Below are positions 26,064-33,837 of a stretch of DNA of 64,000 nucleotides, piece by piece. Position 1 is the first letter of the stretch, and each line of letters starts with the position of its first letter. Made by a program: the position numbers and the translations under genes. Below the pieces are notes generated by a model that saw only the letters and a program-made list of their open reading frames with translations, was not told where the DNA came from and searched no databases. This stretch comes from Haladaptatus caseinilyticus (GTDB lineage Archaea; Halobacteriota; Halobacteria; Halobacteriales; Haladaptataceae), in assembly GCF_026248685.1 (NCBI RefSeq), contig NZ_CP111036.1:1364001-1428000 (forward strand), in the 5' to 3' direction.

Positions 26064-28007
26064 ATGTCAGACGACACAGCACACGATATCGACAGTACGG
26101 CTAGCTCCAACCACTTCGACCGACGGCGATTCCTCCGCCTTTCGGCCACTACGTCCGGTGCGCTCGCGTTCGGCGCTGGCCGTTCCAGCGCCCACAGTTA
26201 TGGCGACGGTTCCGGAACCCAGGCGAGCGGCAGTCACGACCACACGAATCCATCGATCCACCAGCAATCGGAGCGAGCGGAGCTGCTCGATTACCACAGC
26301 CTCGGAGGCGTCGGCGCGTCGAGCAACAGCGGCCGACCTGAGGACCCCCATTACGGCGCGATTACTGAACTCCACGTTCACGGCGACTACGCATACGCCG
26401 GTATCTTCTCGTCGGACGACCCAACGAACGACCGCGGGATGGCGATTCTCGATATTCACCAGTTCAACGACGCCGAAACGCTAGCGGAAGCGCGCGATGC
26501 CGAACTCTCCGTGCTCGGATTCGTCCGGAACGACGACCCGGCATCCGCCGTGATGGATATCCGAATCAGCGACGACGGGAAGTACGTCTTTCTGTCGAAA
26601 CAGCCCTACACTGCGCTGTTCAACGAAACGGACCCGACACCGGGAACCGACGGCGGTTCGAACGACCCGACTGCCGGGTCGGTCGTCGCAGTGAACGTCG
26701 AGGATCCCGGAAACCCCAGCGTCGTCGGTTCGTACAACGGCTGGTCCACCGGGTCGCACAACACCAGTTATCACCGTATCGATGGCGAGGAGTACCTCTT
26801 CGCGTGCAAGGACCTAAATGATGGCACAGCGGGGCTGTACGTTCTTCAGTTCGATCGGACGACGGGACAGCTCACTCTCGTAAATCGATGGACAGCGAGC
26901 GGGGCCACTGGTGGGTTGGATTACATCCACGACATCACGGTTCAAAACGACCCCAGGACCGGAACTCCGACGGGGTATCTCTCCTACTGGGACAATGGCC
27001 TCCGTATTCTCGATCTCTCCGACCCGACGAACATCGTCGAACTCTCCGTCTTCGAAATGAACTCGGCACACTTCGCAGAACCTGCACCGACGCTTCTCGA
27101 CGGTAAACGCGTCGTCGTCGTCGGACAGGAAATTCCCAGCGTCGAGAACGGATCGAGCGGCAAGCTCTATTTGCTCGACGCGGACGGCATTGAGGATGGT
27201 GAAAGCCCGGCCCAACTGGACATGTGGGAATGGAAAACCAACACCACGTTCGACAACTTCACGCTCAGTCCGCACAACTTCGACGTGACTGAAGACGGAT
27301 GGGTACATCTCGGACATTACCACGGTGGAATCCGCTTCCTCGACATCGACACCGACGGTTGGTTGCTCCGTGAAGACGGCTTTTATCTTCCAAACCAGAA
27401 CGTTCCAGAAGAGTCGAAGATGCAGGGCTTGAACGAGGCGACTCCGTTTACGTGGTGTGCGGTCGAGCAGAACGGCGTCACCTACGCCGCCGACATCAAC
27501 ACCGGAGTGTACGCGGTTCACCACGATTTCGTTCCCCTCAGAAACGATTCCGGCTCGGACATCCACGTCACTGCCGAGCGAAGCGACGATGGGTCTAGCT
27601 TCACTGGTGGGCAAACCGACCAAATCGATATCACCATCGCTGCAGACGAGTCAGTTCGCGTCCGCGACAGACTTCCGCGCGAATGGGGGATCGTCACGGG
27701 TGACCCGCACCAGACGTACATCGAAGGCGGCGATCGATATATCGAATTCGACGGTAGGGTCGAAGGAAACGACCGAACCTATCTCGTTGAGGCTCCGAAC
27801 GGGGTGGACGAAACGGGCACATACGCGTTCGGCCCGATCGAGTATAGCCTGGACGGCGATACGTGGTATCCACTACCGGGAACGACGGAAGAGAACTCGG
27901 TAGTCGCGGCCAGTACGGCGGGTGTGCTCGGAGTCGCCATAACCGGGAGCGGACTCTATCGATTCCGTTCGAAGCTGAGCGAACTGCTCGGCGACGAGAA
28001 ACAATAG
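26064..28007 (+). CDS. Tat-exported LVIVD-type beta-propeller protein with shared module and C-terminal membrane helix
   Basis: The protein has 647 residues. Tat signal FDRRRFLRLSATTSGALAFG; a short His/Ser-rich stretch; then a beta-propeller built from LVIVD-like repeats (GMAILDIHQFND, VVAVNVEDPGNPSVVGSY, LRILDLSDPTNIVELSVF, IRFLDIDTDGW) spanning about 80-495. No catalytic motif is seen, so it probably binds or scaffolds. The shared module lies at about 505-615 (FTGGQTDQIDITI, VRDRLPREWGI, YLVEAPN, YAFGPIEYSLDG). Unlike the peptidases, it then has a hydrophobic segment (VVAASTAGVLGVAITGSGLY) and a basic end (RFRSKLSELLGDEKQ), consistent with membrane anchoring. It begins 28 bases after the carboxypeptidase and closes the row. 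Confidence 0.82.
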   Translation: MSDDTAHDIDSTASSNHFDRRRFLRLSATTSGALAFGAGRSSAHSYGDGSGTQASGSHDHTNPSIHQQSERAELLDYHSLGGVGASSNSGRPEDPHYGAITELHVHGDYAYAGIFSSDDPTNDRGMAILDIHQFNDAETLAEARDAELSVLGFVRNDDPASAVMDIRISDDGKYVFLSKQPYTALFNETDPTPGTDGGSNDPTAGSVVAVNVEDPGNPSVVGSYNGWSTGSHNTSYHRIDGEEYLFACKDLNDGTAGLYVLQFDRTTGQLTLVNRWTASGATGGLDYIHDITVQNDPRTGTPTGYLSYWDNGLRILDLSDPTNIVELSVFEMNSAHFAEPAPTLLDGKRVVVVGQEIPSVENGSSGKLYLLDADGIEDGESPAQLDMWEWKTNTTFDNFTLSPHNFDVTEDGWVHLGHYHGGIRFLDIDTDGWLLREDGFYLPNQNVPEESKMQGLNEATPFTWCAVEQNGVTYAADINTGVYAVHHDFVPLRNDSGSDIHVTAERSDDGSSFTGGQTDQIDITIAADESVRVRDRLPREWGIVTGDPHQTYIEGGDRYIEFDGRVEGNDRTYLVEAPNGVDETGTYAFGPIEYSLDGDTWYPLPGTTEENSVVAASTAGVLGVAITGSGLYRFRSKLSELLGDEKQ

Positions 28008-28104
28008 CCGTCGGAAAACAAACCGTCAGTTTCGGTCGTGATACATCGCCACCGGAAACCCTTCCGACCCCATTTCGGAGGGTACGGATAGTCGCCGGAA
28101 CCCG

Positions 28105-28473
28105 TCACCTAGATTCGCTAACGAGTTCCTCGGAATCTATCCAGTCCGGCCACGCCTCACCGTCATCGAACCCTGCTTTCTCGGTGACGTGACCGTGTTC
28201 GTAGTCGAAGTTGATAACGCCGAAATCAGCGAGTTTTGGCAGGTGTACGTGATACAACGAGATTTCTACGTTTTCCTTGTCTCGGGCGGTTATTTCACCG
28301 CCGTATTCCGCGACGATGAGCTCGTCTACGAGCTCCGACATCGAAACTGGCATCTCCCGATCGTCGAGCAGTGCGAGGATAGTTCGTCGGTAGGGGTGAC
28401 CGAACAGGTCGTACGGTCGTTCCTGGTTGCTCGTGACCTCCCCGAAGTTTCGATCGTTGGTTTGGCTCATCAT
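28105..28473 (-). CDS. DUF7344-like winged-helix protein (paralogue 1)
   Basis: The protein has 122 residues. A winged-helix core (RPYDLFGHPYRRTILALLDD, MSELVDELIV, ISLYHVHLPKLADFGVINFD) matches the haloarchaeal HTH group annotated DUF7344: an opening YDLxxHPxRR, then HLPxLxxxGVIxFD as helix and wing. It is close to the next gene on the same strand, so the two are duplicates. It starts ATGATG, as does its paralogue, preceded by a palindrome 44 bases away. It probably binds DNA as a dimer. It is convergent with the beta-propeller gene and lies at the end of the exported-hydrolase island, so its targets could be there, which is inference only. Confidence 0.8.
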   Translation of the reverse strand: MMSQTNDRNFGEVTSNQERPYDLFGHPYRRTILALLDDREMPVSMSELVDELIVAEYGGEITARDKENVEISLYHVHLPKLADFGVINFDYEHGHVTEKAGFDDGEAWPDWIDSEELVSESR

Positions 28474-28517
28474 TGGCGGACGGATGAGGATAGACAGTAT
28501 TTCATTATCATTCCGAT

Positions 28518-28533
28518 GCCTACGTGTGTAGGC
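28518..28533. promoter_or_regulatory. Palindromic operator-like element upstream of HTH paralogue 1
   Basis: GCCTAC-GTGT-GTAGGC is a perfect 6-bp inverted repeat with a 4-base spacer, 44 bases upstream of the ATG at 28473. A matching element (28158-type core, GCCTAC-N4-GTAGGT) sits at exactly the same distance before the paralogous gene at 29113. The half-site symmetry fits a dimeric winged-helix protein, so auto- or cross-regulation is plausible. Confidence 0.6.
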
Positions 28534-28744
28534 ACGGATTCCGCCATATCAATCGGGTGCCGAGGTACTTCGGTACGCCTCTCGACAAATCCATTTCCGG
28601 TGCGAGAATGTGACTGCCGATTTGTACAACCAATATTCGAGGGGACGTCGCCCCGTCGTCCCGGTTTTGTACTGTGAAAATGATCACCCCGAATGCGAAC
28701 GTGGTGTATGCCGTTCAAGGCGCGTCCATCAAAAAGTTGGGTGT

Positions 28745-29113
28745 TTAATCCGACCCGCCCGAGAGCCCCCCTGATTCGGCGATGCTCGAGTCGAGCCACC
28801 CCACATCGGGAATCGATTTCGGCGCGACTACGTCGGTTTCCGTATCGAACTCCACCACACCGTGGTCTGCCAACATCGGCAGGTGAATGTGGTAGAGTTC
28901 GAGTTCTATCCGTCGGCGGTCACGTTCGGTCGCCTCCCCGTTGTACTCCGTGACGAGCAACTCGTCGCACAGTTTGGAGATGGTAGTCGAACTCTCTCGT
29001 CCCTCAAGTTGGGCGATAACGGCCCGTCTGTGCGGGTGCTTGAGGAGGTCGTACGCTCCCCCATATGGGTTTGCTTCGTCAGTTCGCTCTGGTTTGTCGG
29101 TGTTGTCCATCAT
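28745..29113 (-). CDS. DUF7344-like winged-helix protein (paralogue 2)
   Basis: The protein has 122 residues, from MMDNTDKPERT to the end. A winged-helix core (YDLLKHPHRRAVIAQLEGRE, ISKLCDELLV, ELYHIHLPMLADHGVVEFD) aligns along its whole length with the gene at 28105. The second acidic half of the wing differs. Although a frame is open further upstream to 29224, the doubled ATG at 29108-29113 matches the start of its paralogue in context (TCCACCAATGATG versus TCCGCCAATGATG) and is preferred. It is 135 bases downstream of the bat-type regulator on the same strand, with its own palindrome between, so separate transcription is possible. Confidence 0.8.
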   Translation of the reverse strand: MMDNTDKPERTDEANPYGGAYDLLKHPHRRAVIAQLEGRESSTTISKLCDELLVTEYNGEATERDRRRIELELYHIHLPMLADHGVVEFDTETDVVAPKSIPDVGWLDSSIAESGGLSGGSD

Positions 29114-29157
29114 TGGTGGACAATCCGTCGTAGGCTGTCGGACGACCTTTTCGTTGA

Positions 29158-29173
29158 GCCTACGGGCGTAGGT
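29158..29173. promoter_or_regulatory. Palindromic operator-like element upstream of HTH paralogue 2
   Basis: GCCTAC-GGGC-GTAGGT is a near-perfect inverted repeat (one mismatch at the outer pair) with a 4-base spacer. It ends 44 bases before the ATG at 29113, exactly as the related element precedes paralogue 1. The arms are the same sequence in both places while the surrounding 44 bases differ, which argues for selection on the arms rather than recent duplication of the whole region. Confidence 0.6.
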
Positions 29174-29248
29174 ATCCCTCTTTGAGGATATCAACACCGA
29201 CCCAACGCATGTCGGGCTCCGCATCGTCGTCTCTCGAAAATCGGTCGA

Positions 29249-31324
29249 TTAGACACCGAGCAGTTCGGTGAACACCTTCTTGATCGCTTTTCGATGGTGT
29301 TGGTGGAACGTGGCCGTCGAGACGCCGAGGGAATCGGCAACCTCCTCGGCGGTGTTCTTGCGCGGCCAGTCGTAGTATCCCGCGAAGTACGCAACCTCGA
29401 CGGCGGCTTTTTGTCGTTCGGTCAGCGCTTCCTCTATGGCGGTTCGGTGCTTCGACAGCGCTCGCTGTTCGCGCTTGATCTCTCGTTTGCCGACGAGCCT
29501 CGACTCCGGATAGACGGCGGAAATTTCTTCGGCAAACGCTCGCACGTCGGCGTCCGGTGCGACTTCGATTCGAACCCTTCCCTCCCCGTCGGAGGCAGTC
29601 GCTTCGCTGATAATCGCACCGCGTTCGATGAGGGCGCGAAGCACCGACGTCTCCTGAAACGTCATCTCGAATCGACCTTCGTCTTTCGCGTCTTCGATGA
29701 CCCTGACGCGATGCACCGGCGGTAGCGCCAGCAACTCCTCCTTTATGTCTGCAGGGTGTACTCCAGTTGCGGTGCAGTACATCAGCAGCCCGTCCGCACC
29801 CGAGACGACGCGCTCGATGGTGAACGTACACTCGTACTCCGCCGATAGTGGGACCAAGAATGCATCAGTTTCCGAAAGGTCGAACTCCAGTTCGAGAGCC
29901 GTTTGACTGAACAGCAACTCCCGCGTCTGAAGGGTGTTTATGGCATTTCCAATCGTTTCACCCAACTCCTCTAGAATCGAGATTTCGTCGGCCGTCATCG
30001 TTCTTTCGAGCGACCTGAGCGACAACACCGCGTAGACCATCTCGTCATGGACGAGCGGAATCGAGATGTGCATGCTCACCGAATGCCTCATTGCGAACCG
30101 ACGGAGTTCGTCATTTAGTTCCGATTCGTCTCCCATGTCCTTGATCACGACCAATTCACCGGTCTCGAACGCGTCTTTCATCGGTGATCCGGATGTCGCG
30201 GCGTTGTTCAACTCGACGAACTCCTGAACTGCTTCCGGTTTCCCTCCCGCTTGCGCCTGTATCTCGATGTTCGTGTTCGAACTCCCGCGTTCGACGACGA
30301 CCCCTACGTCGTATAGCTCCGTTTTTGCCAACGCGTCACACACCGCTTCGTACATCTGTTGCCGCGTCACCGCCTGCACGAGAGCCCGGTCAACCGACCG
30401 AATGATCGTGTTCGTCTCGTTCAACGATTCGAGCGACCGGCGTCTGCTGTCCAGTTCCGATTCGCGTTCGTGTCGTTCGATAGCGGTCGCGAGAATGTTC
30501 GCGATACTCTGGACGAACTGTACGTCGTGGTCCTCGTATTCTCGCGAAACGGTTGTGTGCGTTCCGAGTATTCCCCAGGGTTCCTCGACGGTTCCGATGA
30601 TGACGCTGATTCCACCGCGAACACCGTGATTGTGAAGCAGTTCCGGGCCACTGAACCGCGTTTCGGTTCGTAAATCGTTGACGACGACGGGTTTCGAGGA
30701 GAGCAACGTGTACCCGGCCTGTGAATCGAGGTGTGTGGGGACTGTCGCTGACCCGACGAGTCCGGCTTGCCAACCGACACCCGCTCGGAGCGTCAATGCT
30801 TTCCCGTCCCGGTGGAGGTCGAGCACCTTGCAGTACTCGTGGTCGATCAACTCGGCGATGAGTTCCGTCGCCTCCCGAAAGAGCAAATCTAGGTCGCTAC
30901 GTGCCAGCGCGTTCTGTCCGAATTCCGCGACTGCGCGCTGCTGGCGAAGTTGTTCGTCGCGCTCGCGCTCGCTCCGCTTTTCTTCGGCTACGTCTCGAAA
31001 ATGCACGAGCAGACCTTCTTCTCCCGGGAGCGCTCGTACTCGATACCAACCACGAGTGCCGTCCGGACGGTATTCGAACGACCGACTTTCCCCCGTCGTC
31101 ATGGCGTCCCGTAGTTCGGATTCGAAGCGTGTTCCGACGAGGTCCGGAAGTGACTCCCAAATCGTCTTCCCGAGCAGTGAGTCCGCGGCGATACCCGTCC
31201 GTTCCACGATTTGGTCGTTCACGTGCGTAAACTGCCATTCGTCGTCGAGGCCGACGAGTTCCTCGCCGAGACTGTCTAAGAGTTCGAACTCGTCGAACAC
31301 CGAGGTGAGGGTCCGTCCACTCAT
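29249..31324 (-). CDS. PAS-GAF-GAF bat-like HTH-10 transcriptional regulator
   Basis: The protein has 691 residues, start MSGRTLTSVFDEF. Order: a PAS domain (about 10-120, DEWQFTHVNDQIVERTG), a GAF domain (about 140-290), a second GAF (about 320-460), a bacterio-opsin-activator-type domain (ELEFDLSETDAFLVPLSAEY), and a C-terminal HTH-10 (ALTERQKAAVEVAYFAGYYDWPRKNTAEEVADSLGVSTATFHQHHRKA). This is the bat family, which in Halobacterium activates the bop gene under low oxygen or light. No histidine kinase domain is present, so the sensors act on the HTH directly. The signal is unknown. It lies behind the hydrolase island but on the opposite strand. Confidence 0.88.
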   Translation of the reverse strand: MSGRTLTSVFDEFELLDSLGEELVGLDDEWQFTHVNDQIVERTGIAADSLLGKTIWESLPDLVGTRFESELRDAMTTGESRSFEYRPDGTRGWYRVRALPGEEGLLVHFRDVAEEKRSERERDEQLRQQRAVAEFGQNALARSDLDLLFREATELIAELIDHEYCKVLDLHRDGKALTLRAGVGWQAGLVGSATVPTHLDSQAGYTLLSSKPVVVNDLRTETRFSGPELLHNHGVRGGISVIIGTVEEPWGILGTHTTVSREYEDHDVQFVQSIANILATAIERHERESELDSRRRSLESLNETNTIIRSVDRALVQAVTRQQMYEAVCDALAKTELYDVGVVVERGSSNTNIEIQAQAGGKPEAVQEFVELNNAATSGSPMKDAFETGELVVIKDMGDESELNDELRRFAMRHSVSMHISIPLVHDEMVYAVLSLRSLERTMTADEISILEELGETIGNAINTLQTRELLFSQTALELEFDLSETDAFLVPLSAEYECTFTIERVVSGADGLLMYCTATGVHPADIKEELLALPPVHRVRVIEDAKDEGRFEMTFQETSVLRALIERGAIISEATASDGEGRVRIEVAPDADVRAFAEEISAVYPESRLVGKREIKREQRALSKHRTAIEEALTERQKAAVEVAYFAGYYDWPRKNTAEEVADSLGVSTATFHQHHRKAIKKVFTELLGV

Positions 31325-31437
31325 GGTTTCCCCTGCATTGTTGAACCCATGATACCCACTTCTACTCGGACGGTGGTTGCCAACCGAGATAACCATTTCT
31401 CGGCGTTGGTCACACGACCTGCGAACAGTACGCGGTG

Positions 31438-31548
31438 CTACCGATTTGCATCGTCTCGACAGTCCGCACAGAGACCGTCTTCGAGATATACGTCAAGCAT
31501 CTGTTCGCCACAGCTATCGCATGCTTCAAGTACGTCTGAAGAGCTCAC
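31438..31548 (-). CDS. 36-residue zinc-ribbon microprotein
   Basis: A very short frame opened by GTG codes for 36 residues, with CDSC at residues 10-13 and CADC at 27-30, 13 residues between the pairs. Paired CxxC knuckles with an acidic linker (GEQMLDVYLEDGL) and a basic end (RDDANR) match the small zinc-ribbon proteins found across haloarchaea. No in-frame ATG lies upstream, so the GTG start is the best choice. An AT-rich GATTATTTTTG lies about 30 bases before it. It sits between the bat-like gene and the short subtilase on the same strand. The function is unknown; the frame is supported by the cysteine pattern only. Confidence 0.5.
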   Translation of the reverse strand: MSSSDVLEACDSCGEQMLDVYLEDGLCADCRDDANR

Positions 31549-31618
31549 GTCACTTCGACCGACTATGGCTCCCCGACAAAAATAATCGTGTCGGTTGCAG
31601 TGGTGGGATGGACCGATT

Positions 31619-33052
31619 TCAGTAGTTTACGAGGTTCACGTCGCTGTACGTCCCCATGTTCCCGTTCTCCGCACGAGTCACGGCGGACTGGGCGTTCACG
31701 AACCCGGAGCCGATGTTCCACGGCGTGTAGCTACTGAGTGCGTCCTCGGCTTCCGCCGAGACGGTATTCAGCAACTCGGCGGGCGTCGGCGACCCGCTGT
31801 TGTTCCGTCGGTACGCATCGACGACGAGCGTGGCAATTCCGGCCACTGCCGGACAGGCCATGCTCGTTCCGCTGATGCTGGCGTACCATAAGTCGGTGTC
31901 GCCGCCCGAAACGTTGAGCGGGTCGGTCGGGTCCATCGTACTGACGATGGCGTTGCCGGGCGCGCCGACGCCGGGTCGGTAGACGCCGAGCGGGCCGGAC
32001 GGTGACCCACCGTTTCGGTACTGCTCCAAGTTGTCGAGGGCCGTCTTGCGGTCCCAATTGCTCGGGTCCGCGCTCTGTTTCCGCCCGCGCGAAGAGAAGT
32101 TTGTGACCTTCTTGTTGTCTTTCGTTGCGGCGACGCCAAGCACGTTCGGTGCTTTGGCATACTGGTTGAGCGTGTTCGTCTGCGGTCCGGAGTTCCCTGC
32201 CGCGAACACTGGGAGGAGGCCCTGTGTCCACGCTTCCCACGTGGCAACGTTCAGTGCATCGTCCGGGTTAAACGCCTCGCCGTTCGAGGAACCGTAAGAG
32301 TTCGAGACGATGGAGATGTCTGTTTCACCCGCCTGCTGACGCGCGAGCAGGTGGTCGAACGCCGCGACCGGTTTCACGATGAGTAGGGTCAGCCCCGCCG
32401 AGTAGACGGTGAGGTCGGCGTCCGGTGCCATCCCCCTGTACTGGCCGTCGCTCTGCGTTCCATCACCTGCGACGGTGCCGGAACAGTGTGTTCCGTGTCC
32501 GTTGTCGTCGGTGTCCAAGTCACCGGCACGAACCCACAATGTCGGTGAGCCGAGCGGGTTACCTGCCCACCGCCAGTTCGCGACGAGACTCGAATCGAGG
32601 TCGGGATGATCGCCGTCCACACCCGAGTCGATAACTGCGGTGTGAACGCCGTCTCCCGTGTAGCCACTCGATTGGACTTCGGAAACCTGCGTTACCTCCC
32701 GTGTGTCGTCGTTGTAGTAGTCGAGTTCGACGTTCTTCTGGACGTACCGGACGGAATCCCAGTTGGCAACCGTGTTCAACTGACCGACCGATAGCTCGGT
32801 GTAGCCGATTGGGAGTACCTCGAACTTGTGGTAACCGTTCGTGAGATCTAGCGTGTCCAACAGATCGACATCGTCGTTGCTGTCGAATACGACGAGGGAT
32901 TGCTGTAGCGCATTCGTCGCGAGGTCGAACGCACTGTCAATAATCCCCTCACCCGCACTCGCAGTCCCGCTAAATGGTATTGCCGACGCGACCGCTGCCG
33001 CGCCAGTTGCTTTCAGGAATCGCCGCCTACCTTGTGGTTGGTTGTCAACCAT
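31619..33052 (-). CDS. Tat-exported halolysin-like subtilase without C-terminal module
   Basis: The protein has 477 residues. Tat signal GRRRFLKATGAAAVASAIPF; propeptide (LQQSLVVFDSNDD to VELDYYNDDTRE); S8 triad Asp142 (VIDSGVDGDHPDL), His186 (GHGTHCSG), Ser397 (GTSMACPA), oxyanion Asn287 (VFAAGNSGPQ). It is closely related to the two propeptide-bearing subtilases at 17752 and 19967, but has no PPC-like insert before the serine and no shared C-terminal module: it ends SAVTRAENGNMGTYSDVNLVNY, where those proteins go on. It is on the opposite strand and has its own AT-rich promoter (ATTACATCTAATAAAC). It is the only subtilase here free of the module. Confidence 0.92.
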   Translation of the reverse strand: MVDNQPQGRRRFLKATGAAAVASAIPFSGTASAGEGIIDSAFDLATNALQQSLVVFDSNDDVDLLDTLDLTNGYHKFEVLPIGYTELSVGQLNTVANWDSVRYVQKNVELDYYNDDTREVTQVSEVQSSGYTGDGVHTAVIDSGVDGDHPDLDSSLVANWRWAGNPLGSPTLWVRAGDLDTDDNGHGTHCSGTVAGDGTQSDGQYRGMAPDADLTVYSAGLTLLIVKPVAAFDHLLARQQAGETDISIVSNSYGSSNGEAFNPDDALNVATWEAWTQGLLPVFAAGNSGPQTNTLNQYAKAPNVLGVAATKDNKKVTNFSSRGRKQSADPSNWDRKTALDNLEQYRNGGSPSGPLGVYRPGVGAPGNAIVSTMDPTDPLNVSGGDTDLWYASISGTSMACPAVAGIATLVVDAYRRNNSGSPTPAELLNTVSAEAEDALSSYTPWNIGSGFVNAQSAVTRAENGNMGTYSDVNLVNY

Positions 33053-33166
33053 CCTATTATCGACATTACATCTAATAAACTAAAGAGTTTCCGCTTCCAA
33101 TTGAAATGTGTTTCTACGTGTAATGTTCGGAAAAAGATGAAAAATGATCTCCTTTTCGAGTCGCTC

Positions 33167-33658
33167 TTATGGTATCGGCTCGGTATTCTCGCCCTGATAA
33201 TCGCCGTCGTAGGTTTCCTCGTGATTCGCCTCACTGAGGACGAGTTGTGCGATTCGTGCTCCTCGTTCGAGTTCGATGTCGTGATGGACTTGAAGTAGTC
33301 CCTCGCCTTTGCCTTCGTAGCCTGCATCCCACACCGCGGTGTTGAGCATGCAGGAGTTGCGCATGAGCGACGACCGCGGGTAGATGTAACCGACGTGTCC
33401 GTCCGGAATTCGAACCGTTTCGCCGTACTGGACGATGTATGCGCCTCTCGGGAGGTAGTACGTTTCCGGAACGTTTTCGCCGACCTGCTCCGATTCGATC
33501 CGTTGACGGTCGCCGATCTCCTTTTCCTCTCGGCCGATTCGACCGGAATCACGCTGTTCGTAAACGACTTCCAGTGTCAGATCGACCCCGTTGGGCTGAA
33601 TCTGCTCATCTGTGGTTTCCGCAATGTGCTCTGCAACGAACGTTCCACTCCGGAACAT
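33167..33658 (-). CDS. dut: dUTPase/dCTP deaminase-family nucleotide hydrolase
   Basis: The protein has 163 residues of the dUTPase trimer fold. Family motifs: PNGVDLTL (motif near residue 23), VGYIYPRSSLMRNSCMLNTAV (nucleotide-binding serine and uracil pocket), WDAGYEGKGEGLLQVHH and RIAQLVLSEA. It resembles archaeal dUTPases annotated dut or dcd, which remove dUTP to dUMP and pyrophosphate, or deaminate dCTP. The PRSSLMRN segment and GYEG loop are in both groups; the lack of a typical dCTP-deaminase catalytic Glu pattern could not be checked by eye. It is divergent from aconitase. The C-terminus is acidic and polar. Confidence 0.85.
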   Translation of the reverse strand: MFRSGTFVAEHIAETTDEQIQPNGVDLTLEVVYEQRDSGRIGREEKEIGDRQRIESEQVGENVPETYYLPRGAYIVQYGETVRIPDGHVGYIYPRSSLMRNSCMLNTAVWDAGYEGKGEGLLQVHHDIELERGARIAQLVLSEANHEETYDGDYQGENTEPIP

Positions 33659-33804
33659 ACACCTCCTTCAGTTCTACCCGTAAAAATCGTGTCGAATCAT
33701 TGGCTCGGTTGTTCCTTGTTGGCACACTTTTGCCCCTGTTTTCGAAAGAATTGCCACACCAGATGCGGATTTACCACGATTGATGAAAAATGAAACGCGC
33801 GGGA

Positions 33805-33810
33805 TTTATA
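33805..33810 (+). promoter_or_regulatory. TATA box of the aconitase gene
   Basis: TTTATA (in GGGATTTATAACTCC) begins 33 bases before the ATG of acn at 33838. At this spacing transcription would start near the ATG, giving a leaderless or nearly leaderless mRNA, usual for haloarchaea. Confidence 0.6.
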
Positions 33811-33837
33811 ACTCCGGAGAGTCGATATCCGTCCGAT

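Noticed and set aside
33032-33298. Plus-strand frame of 88 codons over the dUTPase 3' end
   Set aside because: It is the complement of conserved dUTPase motifs and has non-haloarchaeal composition at the beginning.
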